Shown here piece by piece: positions 44,400 to 56,603 of a stretch of 64,000 nucleotides of DNA (the first letter of the stretch is position 1; each line of letters opens with the position of its first letter). The DNA comes from Ampullaceana balthica (taxonomy: Eukaryota; Mollusca; Gastropoda; Lymnaeidae). The stretch lies in assembly GCA_944989445.1 (NCBI GenBank), contig CALYLW010000346.1, forward strand, positions 1,229,670 to 1,293,669, written 5' to 3'. The notes below the pieces were generated by a model, which saw only the letters and a program-made list of their open reading frames with translations, had not been told where the DNA came from and did no database searches. Position numbers and translations under genes: made by a program.

Positions 44400-46800
44400 A
44401 GGAAAATGGAATATACCTGACACAGGTTATTGCTGTATACCTGACATAGGTTATTGCTGTTTCCCTGACATAGGTTATTGCTGTTTCTATGAAATAGGGT
44501 ATTGCTGTTTCCCTGACATAGGTTAATCTTGTATACCTGACATAGGTTATTGCTGTATACCTGACATAGGTTATTGCTGTTTCCCTAACATAGGTTATTG
44601 CTGTATACCTGACATAGGTTATTGCTGTATATCTGACATAGGTTATTGCTCTATACCTGACATAGGTTATTGCTGTTTCTCTGACATAGGTTATTGCTGC
44701 TTCCCTAACATAGGTTATTGCTGTATACCTGACATAGGTTATTGCTGTATATCTGACATAGGTTATTGCTCTATACCTGACATAGGTTATTGCTGTTTCT
44801 CTGACATAGGTTATTGCTGCTTCCCTGACATAGGTTATTGCTGTATACCTGACATAGGTTATTGCTGCTTCCCTGACATAGGTTATTGCTGTTTCTCTGA
44901 CATAGGTTATTGCTGTTTCTCTGACATAGGTTATTGCTGTTTCCCTGACATAGGTTATTGCTGTATACCTGACATAGGTTATTGCTGTTTCCCTGACATA
45001 GGTTATTGCTGTTTCCCTGACATAGGTTATTGCTGTTTCCCTGACATAGGTTATTGCTGTATACCTGACATAGGTTATTGCTCTATACATGACATAGGTT
45101 ATTGCTGTTTCCCTGACATAGGTTATTGCTGCTTCCCTGACATAGGTTATTGCTGTATACCTGACATAGTTTATTGCTGTATACCTGACATAGTTTATTG
45201 CTCTATACATGACATAGGTTATTGCTGTTTCCCTGACATAGGTTATTGCTGTTTCCCTGACATAGGTTATTGCTGTATACCTGACATAGGTTATTGCTGT
45301 TTCCCTGACATAGGTTATGCTGCATACCTGACATAGGTTATTGCTGTATACCTGACATAGGTTATTGCTGTATATCTGACATATGTTATTGCTCTATACC
45401 TGACATAGGTTATTGCTGTTTCTCTGACATAGGTTATTGCTGCTTCCCTGACATAGGTTATTGCTGTATACCTGACATAGGTTATTGCTGCTTCCCTGAC
45501 ATAGGTTATTGCTGTTTCTCTGACATAGGTTATTGATGTTTCTCTGACATAGGTTATTGCTGCTTCCCTGACATAGGTTATTGCTGTATACCTGACATAG
45601 GTTATTGCTGTTTCCCTGACATAGGTTATTGCTGTTTCCCTGACATAGGTTATTGCTGTTTCCCTGACATAGGTTATTGCTGTATACCTGACATAGGCTA
45701 TTGCTCTATACATGACATAGGTTATTGCTGTTTCCCTGACATAGGTTATTGCTGCTTCCCTGACATAGGTTATTGCTGTATACCTGACATAGTTTATTGC
45801 TGTATACCTGACATAGTTTATTGCTCTATACATGACATAGGTTATTGCTGTTTCCCTGACATAGGTTATTGCTGTTTTACCTGACATAGGTTATTGCTGT
45901 ATACCTGACATAGGTTATTGCTGTATACCTGACATAGGTTATTGCTGTTTCCCTGACATAAGTTATTGCTGTTTCCCTGACATAGGTTATTGCTGTTTCC
46001 TGACATAGGATATTGCTGTTTCCCTGACATAGGTTATTGCTGTATACCTGACATAGTTTATTGCTGCTTCCCTGACATAGGTTATTGCTGTATACCTGAC
46101 ATAGGTTATTGCTGTTTCCCTGACATAGGTTATTGCTGTTTCCCTGACATAGGTTATTGCTGTTTCCCTGACATAGGTTATTGCTGTATACCTGACATAG
46201 GCTATTGCTCTATACATGACATAGGTTATTGCTGTTTCCCTGACATAGGTTATTGCTGCTTCCCTGACATAGGTTATTGCTGTATACCTGACATAGTTTA
46301 TTGCTGTATACCTGACATAGTTTATTGCTCTATACATGACATAGGTTATTGCTGTTTCCCTGACATAGGTTATTGCTGTTTTACCTGACATAGGTTATTG
46401 CTGTATACCTGACATAGGTTATTGCTGTATACCTGACATAGGTTATTGCTGTTTCCCTGACATAAGTTATTGCTGTTTCCCTGACATAGGTTATTGCTGT
46501 TTCCTGACATAGGATATTGCTGTTTCCCTGACATAGGTTATTGCTGTATACCTGACATAGTTTATTGCTATTTCCCTGACATAGGTTATTACTGTATCCC
46601 TGATATAGGTTATTGCTGTATCTCTGAGATAATTTACTGTGGTGTCTCTGACATTGGTTAGTGATGTATCTCTGACATTATTTACTGTGGTGTCCCTGAC
46701 ATAGGTTATTGCTGTATCTCTGACATTATTTAATGTGGTGTCCCTGACATAGGTTACTGCTGTATCTCTGACATACTTTACTGTGGTGTCCCTGATAATT
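44400..46800. repeat. 24-bp minisatellite with higher-order repeats
   Basis: About 100 units of TTATTGCTGTATACCTGACA TAGG with TTTCCC, TTTCTC, CTTCCC, CTATAC and other sub-types. Sub-types recur in fixed order: a 120-bp block repeats (44581 and 44701), and the marker GCTGTTTTACCTGAC occurs at 45871 and 46375, giving a 504-bp (21-unit) higher-order repeat. Minus frames of 134-282 codons (AITYVRET/AITYVRYT) exist only because 24 is a multiple of 3. Confidence 0.95.
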
Positions 46801-46882
46801 ATTCTTTGCCTATATCTGAAGGGCCTACGACGAATGCTCTTATAATCAAGGCTCCCATGAATGTTTATGTTTGGCCAATAAA

Positions 46883-46983
46883 TCTGTGAAGATGGCACTT
46901 TGTAGGGCATGACAGTTGACCCGGGACACTACATCTGTGAAGATGGCACTTTGTAGGACATGACAGTTGACCCGGGACACTAG
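46883..46983. repeat. 51-bp duplication
   Basis: Two near-perfect copies of CTGTGAAGATGGCACTTTGT, AGGACATGACAGTTGACCCG GGACACTA. Confidence 0.92.
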
Positions 46984-47245
46984 TGACTGGAGATTCGGCT
47001 CACAGGGCCCGATAGACACAAATGATTCAATTGTTTGTCTCCTTAACTGTTCTGTTTGGAACTTTGCTCCAGCCACTAATTTTCCCTCGGCAGGAACGTG
47101 CAGCCTTGCTTGGTGTTCCTGTTTTCACAAGTCTGAACTTATTAAAGTTGTTTCCACAACATTGTTATACAATTGATTCTAGCACAGGTTCACTCTTAAC
47201 TGAACGTTTTTCTATGCACAAAAATGTTAACTAAATCTTTTCTCA

Positions 47246-47765
47246 CTCACTAATGTTTAATGAAACCCGTTCATATTCACTAATGTTTAATGAAATCCGT
47301 TCATATTCACTAATGTTTAATGAAATCCGTTCATATTCACTAATGTTTAATGAAATCCGTTCATATTCACTAATGTTTAATGAAACCCGTTCATATTCAC
47401 TAATGTTTAATGAAATCCGTTCATATTCACTAATGTTTAATGAAACCCGTTCATATTCACTAATGTTTAATGAAATCCGTTCATATTCACTAATGTTTAA
47501 TGAAATCCGTTCATATTCACTAATGTTTAATGAAATCCGTTCATATTCACTAATGTTTAATGAAATCCGTTCATATTCACTAATGTTTAATGAAATCCGT
47601 TCATATTCACTAATGTTTAATGAAATCCGTTCATATTCACTAATGTTTAATGAAATCCGTTCATATTCACTAATGTTTAATGAAACCCGTTCATATTCAC
47701 TAATGTTTAATGAAATCCGTTCATATTCACTAATGTTTAACATATTTTTGTCCTATTCACTAATA
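47246..47765. repeat. 30-bp minisatellite, almost invariant
   Basis: About 17 units of TTCACTAATGTTTAATGAAA TCCGTTCATA. The only recurrent change is T or C at one position (ATC/ACC). NISEYERISL and FNEIRSYSLM frames are artefacts. Confidence 0.97.
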
Positions 47766-47814
47766 TGTTAAACCGAATTGGCCAAAATGTTCAATCAAAT
47801 CTTGATCTTTTTAC

Positions 47815-48539
47815 CAAAATTGTATCCTATCCTACTTACCAAAATATTATATTGTCATATTTTTCGAAATGTTTTCTTGTCCTACATAACAAAATTTTAT
47901 CTTGTCCTATTTACCAAAATGTTATCTTGCCCTATTTACCAAATTTGTATCTTGTCCTATTTACCAAAATGCTATCTTGCCCTATTTACCAAAATGTTAT
48001 CTTGCACTATTTACCAAAATGTTATCTTGCACTATTTACCAAAATGTTATCTTGCCCGATTTACCAAAATGCTATCTTGCTCGATTTACCAAAATGTTAT
48101 CTTGCACTATTTACCAAAATGTTATCTTGCCCGATTTACCAAAATGCTATCTTGCCCGATTTACCAAAATGTTATCTTGCACTATTTACCAAAATGTTAT
48201 CTTGCACTATTTACCAAAATGTTATCTTGCACTATTTACCAAAATGTTATCTTGCACTATTTACCAAAATGTTATCTTGCACTATTTACCAAAATGTTAT
48301 CTTGCCCGATTTACCAAAATGTTATCTTGCCCGATTTACCAAAATGTTATCTTGCACTATTTACCAAAATGTTATCTTGCCCGATTTACCAAAATGCTAT
48401 CTTGCCCGATTTACCAAAATGTTATCTTGCACTATTTACCAAAATGTTATCTTTCACTATTTACCAAAATGTTATCTTGCACTATTTACCAAAATGTTAT
48501 CTTGCCCTATTTACCAAAATGTTATCTTACCCTAATTAC
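47815..48539. repeat. 25-bp minisatellite (second family), left part
   Basis: About 29 units of CTTGCACTATTTACCAAAAT GTTAT. Because 25 is not a multiple of 3, each of the three plus frames reads the same 25-residue periodic peptide, shifted; three overlapping frames of 226-258 codons result. The array resumes at 49444. Confidence 0.96.
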
Positions 48540-49443
48540 CAGATGCGGCGTTAGGTACGCGCGAGGTCTGGTGCAACAATGACCCCGCGGGGCCAGAGTA
48601 CTAGTAACGATTGCGAACTACTAATATGCCCAAAATGTCATAATATCTTGATTAGATCAATTCTTGCGCAAACTCAGTAGTGCAATATCTGCGAGCTCTT
48701 TTGTTACTAAAATATATTTATGTTCGCGTTTTATGAACAATGGTTTCTTTTCGAAAAATACCGTAACGACTTACGTTAACATGCAATTTATTGTACAATG
48801 CAATATTTCAATTGCATGTGTCTAATCGCAAGTGCATTGTGTACTCATGTACATGCAGTGTACATGCAGTGTACTTCGACATGCAGGAAGACATTCTCAT
48901 ATATCTTGGTCCATCACATCAGCGAATCACTTTATAATTTACATACGCTAATTAATGACAAGCATGCAGCTTGTTTTCCCCTGTCAAGTTATCCGGGCAC
49001 CCTGACTGAAGTGATTCACATGGTTCAAATGAGGGCATCACCTGCCTCTGTTATACCCAAACAGAAACTAATTCTAGGAAAATTAGAGAGCACTTAATTA
49101 AAACCCATTTAATACGTTTCGCCGCAGAGTGTGTCAGAGCGATATCAGTAGTGTGCGTTAAGCCACTCTCTGCGTTACCGATGGTTTGTTTCATTTTATT
49201 AGAAATCCAACTTATCCATTCAAATATTTTATTAATAGCTTATAAAACTTCTATTCAGAAGAGTTTCAACTTCTGTTGTGTGCAATTTCAAAACGGATTA
49301 GACCATGTTTAGTGTATTTTGTGCTTGTTTTTTACGGTGAATATAACTTGGACGAAATATTCTCAAGTCTGAAACGCGGGCCCCCCCTAATCGCGAGGCC
49401 TGGGGTGATTGTCCCCAGCTGCCACCCCCAAAGGCCGCTCCTG
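48540..49443. mobile_element. 904-bp non-autonomous hAT element in the 25-bp array
   Basis: Left CAGATGCGGCGTTAGG, right (minus) CAGGAGCGGCCTTTGG. Perfect 8-bp target duplication CTAATTAC at 48532-48539 and 49444-49451, both parts of array units. No transposase. A short direct repeat CGCGAGG(T/C)CTGG lies near each end. Confidence 0.88.
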
Positions 49444-49510
49444 CTAATTACCAAAATGTTATCTTGCCCTATTTACCAAAATTTTATCTTACCCTGTTTA
49501 CCAAGCCAGC
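49444..49510. repeat. 25-bp minisatellite, right part
   Basis: About 2.5 decaying units continuing the array beyond the hAT insertion. Confidence 0.9.
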
Positions 49511-50394
49511 TCTTGTCAATATTCACGAAATATCAAACCAAATCTTGTCTCATCAGCCAAAATTTGAACCTGCTCCTGTTTCATTAGCAACATTACGATT
49601 TACGACCCACCTCCTTCGAGCATGTTTATGACGTAACACAGGCCACCCTCCATGTCTAGAGGACCACGACTTTGTTTTTAAACTCCCCATGTCCAAAATA
49701 TCACGCGGCAGCAGATAATATTTTCATCTCCGGTTCTGACCGAATCGTTTGACCCCACAACCTGGCTTCCGTTCTGCCAAACAGATAGAAAACCATTTAT
49801 TTTATTGTCGACGGCGAGTAGGATGCACACGCCATTAGCGAGTTAACAAATTGATTTATTACGCTGAAATATGTTTAGAGCGACTGCACCGAGAGAAAAT
49901 TAAAACTTTATGTCTCCTGTATGACCGAGTAAATGGCGTCGAGTTACCGCATGAGCGCCATGAAAACACCGCGTCCACCCCGGTGACGTATCAAGCTCCG
50001 CTGTAAATTTCCGATTAAAACCGTGACAGGAAGTATCGTAACACAGCTTTCCCGGGTTTATCACGTGGGGTGAAAGAACGCCCTTGGTCACCATGACAAC
50101 GGTCTGCGCGCTGCGACCGACATGCTTAATGTCACGTCCTGTCATCCTCAGACTGGAGGTGTAGAGATTAAGTTTTCATGTCGCTGATGTAAAGATTAGT
50201 CTGAATCTGAGAGGAGTTTGCCGCAGGTCGTAACAGCGAGATTTACTGGAATAAAAACAGATTTTTCAAATCTATGTTGAATATCGCACAAGCTCGATTT
50301 AGGAGTAGAACGAAACGCAACAAAAATGTTTGCGATAAACCACTTGAACAAAATTCCAAATGGGATTGGCGTACATAGAAGTAACCGCCCCCAC
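49511..50394. other. no gene recognised
   Basis: Unique, less AT-rich than its surroundings; short frames without domains. (CA)n at 50395-50420 follows. Confidence 0.55.
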
Positions 50395-50461
50395 CCCACA
50401 CACACACACACACACACAGACACAAATAAACCTTTAACCCAATTTAAAGAACGCCCTGAAA

Positions 50462-50786
50462 CAGGGGTCGGGAAACTTTTTGTCTGAGAGAACCATAGCC
50501 ACCACATATTTTGAAAAGAAATTCTGTGAGTGCCATACATTATGTTTTAAAACTAAAAGTTCAAGTAAAAGTGTGCATTTTGTGTAATTTCAACACTGAA
50601 AGTACAATAATTATGTCTCTGAATTCTTTATAATAAAATTATGCTATTTTTATATGCAATTAATATGTAGATTAAAAGAGTCTGAAAATCCTTTCTTTTT
50701 TTTATAATCCAACATTTGTCTGAGAGCCAGATGCAGCCACCAGTATGGCCACATCTGGCTCGCGAGCCATGGTTTCCCGACCACTG
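50462..50786. mobile_element. hAT MITE (325 bp)
   Basis: Left CAGGGGTCGGGAAACTTTTT, right (minus) CAGTGGTCGGGAAACCATGG. Flanking CCCTGAAA and TCCTAAAA agree at 6 of 8. Confidence 0.75.
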
Positions 50787-51116
50787 TCCTAAAATATTTG
50801 TTACAACTTGATTTATGAAATGTTGGGCACGCACACATAATCCTATGACAGATGATGTGGCATCTGGTCGTTTAACGCTTTATATCTGGCGTGAAAGCAA
50901 TGCCCTCAAACATAAGTGGACGCCTGCTATAAATGTCCATTCAGTGATCTATCATTTTAAACAACCGATTACGTTTTTAATGGGCATCCTAAATCCTGAT
51001 ACATGTATTTATTATTTATTTTCAGATTGCAACTTTTTAAAAAGCGAATATTTTGATCCAAAACCCATATGATGTAGTACACACACTTACAGATATATGT
51101 ACATACAATTAAACTA

Positions 51117-51117
<1 letters not shown>
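50787..51117. other. no gene recognised
   Basis: An 85-codon plus frame (50815-51072) overlaps the MITE edge and has no recognised domain. Confidence 0.5.

Positions 51118-51196
<79 letters not shown>
51118..51196. repeat. (AT)n microsatellite
   Basis: About 78 bp of AT. Confidence 0.97.
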
Positions 51197-51199
<3 letters not shown>

Positions 51200-51200
<1 letters not shown>

Positions 51201-51560
51201 CAATATAATTTGCAATGTCTGTCCGTGACGCTACTAAATTTAGAAATCAGGGAAATCCAAATTACTGCACCAATGTATCAAAAGGTGTGCAAATTAAAGA
51301 TGCGCTGTAAAAATATTATGTGACGTCATTGTTTTCGCTCATACATGTATTTTAATTTTCGAAAAGGGATCAATGTAAAAAGAAGATTTGATGATGGTTA
51401 ATTATAAAATAAAAAAACAAAAGGGGCGCCGTAGGCGCCCTACAAAGCCTATTATAAAATACTTTGTACATTTCAGAAAGTTTAATATTTCGTATTTATC
51501 AAACAAGGACAAGTTAGTTAGACTTTTGAAAAGGTCGGCGCCGTAGGCGCCCTAAAAGAG
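51200..51560. repeat. GGCGCC-palindrome repeat family, copy 2
   Basis: Same order of blocks as 10905-11870: GTGACGTCAT, TTTAATTTTCGAAAAGGGAT, CAATGTAAAAAGAAGATTTG, then two GGGCGCCGTAGGCGCCC-type palindromes (51424 and 51537) around the ACTTTGTACATTTCA block. Confidence 0.7.
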
Positions 51561-51631
51561 TGCATTTACTATAAAATAAATAGATTTCAGCTGAAAACTT
51601 CCTTCATTTTTGACTTGACGGGTGATACGCA

Positions 51632-51722
<91 letters not shown>
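51632..51722. repeat. (AT)n microsatellite
   Basis: About 88 bp of AT, ending at the MITE flank. Confidence 0.97.
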
Positions 51723-51728
<6 letters not shown>

Positions 51729-51733
51729 TAAAT

Positions 51734-52009
51734 GGGGCCATCCATAAAGTACGTCACGCCCCAGAGAGGGGGAGGGGGTGTAAGAAAGTGTGACAGTTTG
51801 TGACAGGGGGGAGGGGGGTCCGGCCATGTGTGACGTCACGGTGTTTTATATTATATTTTAATTATTTTGTGAATAAAAAGGACATTTTTTGTCGAAAGTG
51901 TGACGTAGTTTAGAGGGGGGGGGGTCCAAGATTTGTGACAGTTTGTGACAGGGGGAGGGGGGAGTTAAAAATCGTCAAAAATAGCGTGACGTACTTTATG
52001 GCCGGCCCC
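51734..52009. mobile_element. MITE with GGGGCC...TACGTCACGC termini (276 bp)
   Basis: Left GGGGCCATCCATAAAGTACG TCACGC, right (minus) GGGGCCGGCCATAAAGTACG TCACGC: 26-bp terminal repeat with about two mismatches. Inner G-runs and GTGACAGTTTGTGACAGGGG occur twice. Superfamily and target duplication unclear. Confidence 0.8.
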
Positions 52010-53636
52010 AAAGCTTGTGAATTTGTTATCATAAGACTTATCTTGTTCATGATACGTTCGGGATATTGTTTTAATTGTATTATATATAATCTATTTTCCT
52101 GCAAGCTTTTCTCTGCTCATGTTAGATTTAAAATGTAGAAGAATCTCTTTTTCGTTTTGATGGCAAACCCCTGATTAGGAAAAAGCAAACGAGAAAAAAT
52201 TTCATGTATTTTTAAAAGGCTCTAAACTGCGACAACTATTTTTTGTCCTGACCCAACCAAGGTGCTGGAGTTAATGCCGAGCACATGTCACTGAGTCTAA
52301 CACCGAGGCGATAAGCTGATAGGCTGTGTCAGACACAGGCGTTAAACCTTGGTGTGTCGGGTGCAAACCTCTTCAAGAACTTCATCAGGAGCACACTGCT
52401 GAAATAAAGCGCTCGTTAGAGCCACGAGGACGGAGACGAACTTAATGTTGGAGCTCCAAAAAACCAGTGAATGACGCGAATTTATGGTTTTGTTTTAAAC
52501 GCGTCTATTTTATGTATCACTTCATCCAAAACCTGAAAACAAAATTATCTGAAAACTTTCTTTAAATTTAATTCTTGCCCATTAATAATTATCTTCTTTG
52601 ACTCTTCCAACACACTCTGATAACACTAATTATTGAAACTTTTGAAACGTGGTCTAAAATGTCACCGGACTGTTACATGGGAAGCAATATAGAATATTTC
52701 ATCTGTGTGGAAACTAAATAAGACACATATAAAAGGGAAAACTGTAAACTTATATATCAAAATATCTCTATACATATACATCCAAACATTCCCAGCAGGC
52801 CAATCACCAAAGACGGAATCTGGAAAAGAATCTCAAAGTTTTTTGACGCTGTATCGTACAGGCAGATTATTCGTAAAATCAACCCAGTTTCAATTTTGAC
52901 ATATTTCTTGGCTCATCTCATCAGACGAAGAAATTGTCTTACCAAATTTCTCAGTTTAGAAATAAAATTAATTTTTGACGTTCCTTTTTTTAAAAAAATC
53001 ATTGGAATAAAAGAATAGTAAGTGCTTATATTATTCTTTCCATCGAGATAACGCGTAATCTATCGCAAGTAACGGCGTTAAGATAAAACAGAATTATGAC
53101 GACGTTAGCTTCATTCTCATTCACGTCCATCATAACACACCCATTCGTTGCAATCAGTTAATCAGCCATCCGTTATGATCAAAGTAACAGACCAACGAAA
53201 GAACTACATCATTAGAATTGTCCACACAAGCTGGAAACTTGATTCGGGCGAAGCTCTAAGACCCAGCCCCCCCCCACACACATGTCGACGTGAAGTCGGG
53301 AACCTAACGCCTAGGCCCTAGACCACGCATTAGATTCCCTGACAGTTTTGATGCTGCTCTATTCTGTGGCACAGCGAGACTTCAATACTTTACTCACTGC
53401 AGTGCTGAACTCTAATGCACTGAAGAAAATCTTTCTGCTAAAGTTATGTAGTTTCAATAAGACAAAAATCATCCGGTGGACAAAGAAACTTCTTTGGCAA
53501 GCCAATAAGACAACCTCCCTCGCCCCCCCCCCACCAAACAGGAACAATTACTGACCGTATTTTCTTGTCTAGGAAATGATCATGTTTAAAGATAAAAAAA
53601 ACTTTTTTTTTCCGGACAATTTACCGATTTTTATTT
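52010..53636. other. no gene recognised
   Basis: Unique AT-rich sequence with short frames only. A weak pol III-like stretch at 53270-53340 is not called. Confidence 0.55.
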
Positions 53637-53654
53637 TTGTTGAACTGTGACGTC

Positions 53655-53846
53655 ATGGCTAATGTGATAGATTTGTCTGGCCTTTCAGAACTTGTTAACT
53701 ATAGGATGTCAACAGAAAATGTGAAAGAAGAAATAATAAAACAAATGACAGAAGAAACGGCCTGTGTGCAGACAATGGAGGAAATGAGGCAGTCAATGTT
53801 GTCATTGAACTTAGAGGACATTCACCTTTCACCTGCTACTTACGGG
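53655..53846 (+). CDS. possible first coding exon, function unknown
   Basis: An ATG in good Kozak context (GTCATGG, 53655) opens a frame reading MANVIDLSGLSELVNYRMST and on through EEIIKQMTEE and MRQSMLSLNLEDIHLS. It is rich in E, K, M, L and amphipathic, consistent with helical or coiled-coil protein, and unlike the repeat-derived frames around it. I do not recognise the family. The frame then runs straight into the 29-bp array at 53836, so either the 3' end of the exon has been overwritten by the array or no real splice donor exists. The 276-nt frame from 53637 has an earlier ATG in poor context. Could also be chance. Confidence 0.35.
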
Positions 53847-54290
53847 GGTATTAGCTTACATCTTCTACTTACGGGGGTATTAGCTTACATCTTCTACTTA
53901 CGGGGGTATTAGCTTACATCTGCTACTTACGGGGGTATTAGCTTACATCTGCTACTTACGGGGGTATTAGCTTACACCTGCTACTTACGGGGGTATTAGC
54001 TTACACCTGCTACTTACGGGGGTATTAGCTTACACCTGCTACTTACGGGGGTATTAGCTTACACCTGCTACTTACGGGGGTATTAGCTTACACCTGCTAC
54101 TTACGGGGGTATTAGCTTTTCCCCCATTCTACTTACGGGGGTATTAGCTTACACATGCTACTTACGGGGGTATTAGCTTACACCTGCTACTTACGGGGGT
54201 ATTAGCTTACACCTGCTACTTACGGGGGTATTAGCTTACACCTGCTACTTACGGGGGTATTAGCTTACATCGCCTACATAAGGGGATATT
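53836..54290. repeat. 29-bp minisatellite
   Basis: About 15 units of CTGCTACTTACGGGGGTATT AGCTTACAC, one unit with a CCCCCATT replacement. Confidence 0.96.
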
Positions 54291-54446
54291 TACCTTAAAT
54301 CTTCTCATGAATATTCATCAGTACTGCAAGACACCTATTAAAGTTATAGGATGAAATAATAAGTTTTTAAAAGTATTTTAAAAATTTTCATGGGATAGAA
54401 CAATGATATTAGAAGTGAGATAAGCGATTACATTTTTTTAAAACTT

Positions 54447-54615
54447 CTGTTAATAGTAATTCTAGCATCAATAGTAATTCTAGCATCAATAGTAATTCTA
54501 GCATCAATAGTAATTCTAGCATCAATAGTAATTCTAGCATCAATAGTAATTCTAGCATCAATAGTAATTCTAGCATCAATAGTAATTCTAGCATCAATAG
54601 TAATTCTAGCATCAA
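54447..54615. repeat. 18-bp minisatellite, invariant
   Basis: Nine identical units of AATAGTAATTCTAGCATC. Confidence 0.97.
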
Positions 54616-55296
54616 TTTTCAATTTAGCTATGATAGTTAGTTATTAGTTGTCACTAGTAAAATAGATTAATTTATACAGAGATGTCAATAGCTCTTTAAT
54701 ACAAATGTGCAATAATCCAATCACTTATAGTGTTTATTTGAAACCATGCAAGAGGCACTTCAAATTTTCAAATCAGATTGACATTAGCTTGCTAAACAAA
54801 AGGCAAGTTGAGTCAATAGTTGTATAATTATTTTTAATTTATAAATATTGTTGAGGCTAACTAAATTATTTTTTAAAAATACACCACATAATTTTACCCC
54901 CCACCCCCCCCTCCGGACACCTTCCGTTTATTACCGCCCCTTTTCATGGTTCTATTTAAAAGAGATCTACCAGATCCTGAATTCAGTTTAGCGCATTTTG
55001 CAAACACAGATTTATTTTGAAATTCGCTATTTCCAGGTTTCAAAGTTGTATTTTATCCGTCTGCTACAAGTTCTATTTTGTTTAAAGTCAATTAGCGCGT
55101 AGATTCAGTTGTCCAAATTGGATTTAGGACACACCAAGAGACCAAATCCGCCCACATGGGAATAACGACAAACTAAGAAAGACGATACGACACATAATTT
55201 GTATTGACTTGAGGCATTCCTCTTCTTCGGGATATTTTACTCACCTCGTGCTCTTTGAATAAAGTGACCTTTGTGCGCGTTAAATACAATGACACT
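54616..55296. other. no gene recognised
   Basis: AT-rich unique sequence with a C-run at 54896-54912. Confidence 0.6.
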
Positions 55297-55870
55297 TTGT
55301 AGACATTCAATGACATCTTGTGCTCATGAATACAAGTATAAATTGGGCTCATTCAATACAATGATATCTTGTGCTCATGAATACACGTATACCTAAGTCT
55401 CATTCAATACAATGACATCTTGTGCTCATGAATACACGTATACCTTGGTCTCATTCAATACAATGACATCTCGTGCTCATGGATACAAGTATACCTTGGG
55501 CTCATTCAATACAATGACATCTTGTGCGCATTCAATACAATGACATCTTGTGCTCATGAATACACGTATACCTTGGTCTCATTCAATACAATGACATCTC
55601 GTGCTCATGAATACAAGTATACCTTGGTCTCATTCAATACAATGACATCTCGTGCTCATGAATACAAGTATACCTTGGGCTCATTCAATACAATGACATC
55701 TTGTGCTCATGAATACAAGTATACCTTGGGCTCATTCACTACAATGACATCTTGTGCTCATTCACTACAATGACATCTCGTGCTCATGAATACAAGTATA
55801 CCTTGTGCTCATTCACTACAATGACATCTTGTGCTGATTCAATACAATGACATCTTGTGCACATTCAGTT
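55297..55870. repeat. 51-bp minisatellite
   Basis: About 11 units of CATTCAATACAATGACATCT, TGTGCTCATGAATACAAGTA TACCTTGGGCT, several shortened. Confidence 0.93.
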
Positions 55871-56324
55871 ACGTCAGAATGCCACTTCGCACACCTTGAA
55901 TGATTCAAAAGTCTTTAAATATCCAAATACAGAGGTAAACAACATCATAAAGCTCTTCATAAACAAAAACAAAACAATAAATACATGAAATAATCACTTT
56001 ATTATCGGGTGATAATCCAGGTCAGTATCTATTTTAAGATTTATCGGGAAGTGACGCAGTGTCATCTCCCATCTTATGACTTCAGAGCCAAGGAGCCAAG
56101 ACAACCGCGTCAATCTGCACCGGTGTTCAGACCAAAGTTGACAACCGCGGTTTAAAAAATCCACCTGGGCTTCTCTGAAGATAGCATCTCACCGCTCAGC
56201 GGTCATGAATTCACCTGCAGCTCACCTGAGAAGGCTCCAGGTGCATCGAGTTAGAGCACTCTCATTTATCGTCTGCTTGCTCCGCCCCTTTACTGTATTG
56301 TTGTTATTGCTTTATATAGGTGGA
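55871..56324. other. no gene recognised
   Basis: Unique sequence. Confidence 0.55.
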
Positions 56325-56371
56325 GTGGTCTAGACCAGTGTGTAGCTACAATTCGGTGTAGTGATCTAGAC

Positions 56372-56559
56372 CAGTGCTTCTCAAACTTTTTAGCATGGAG
56401 GACCGGCAGGAATTTTTTCCATTGCACCAGGGAGTGGTGCAATATTTCCCCTGCACTGACAGTTTTGTATGTCCCTTTTCTTTTAGACCTTCTGCGGACC
56501 GGCGGTGGATGACCCACGGACCGGCACCGGTCCGCGGACCACCACTTTGAGAAGCACTG
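56372..56559 (-). mobile_element. hAT MITE G, copy 1 (188 bp)
   Basis: Termini CAGTGCTTCTCAAA on both ends, perfect target duplication ATCTAGAC (56364-56371, 56560-56567). Orientation opposite to copy 2. Confidence 0.92.
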
Positions 56560-56603
56560 ATCTAGACTACTGTAGAACTACAATTCGGTGTAGTGATCTA
56601 GAC

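Noticed and set aside
44362..46910. AITYVRET/AITYVRYT repeat proteins up to 282 codons
   Set aside because: 24-bp array without stops; the frame breaks wherever a unit has an indel, so selection for coding is not visible.
47243..47771. NISEYERISL and FNEIRSYSLM frames
   Set aside because: 30-bp array open on both strands; purely repeat-derived.
49900..50540. Short minus frames
   Set aside because: No domains; overlap (CA)n and a MITE terminus.
53270..53340. tRNA-like/SINE head on the minus strand
   Set aside because: A weak TGGTCTAGGG box but no convincing B box or clover-leaf.
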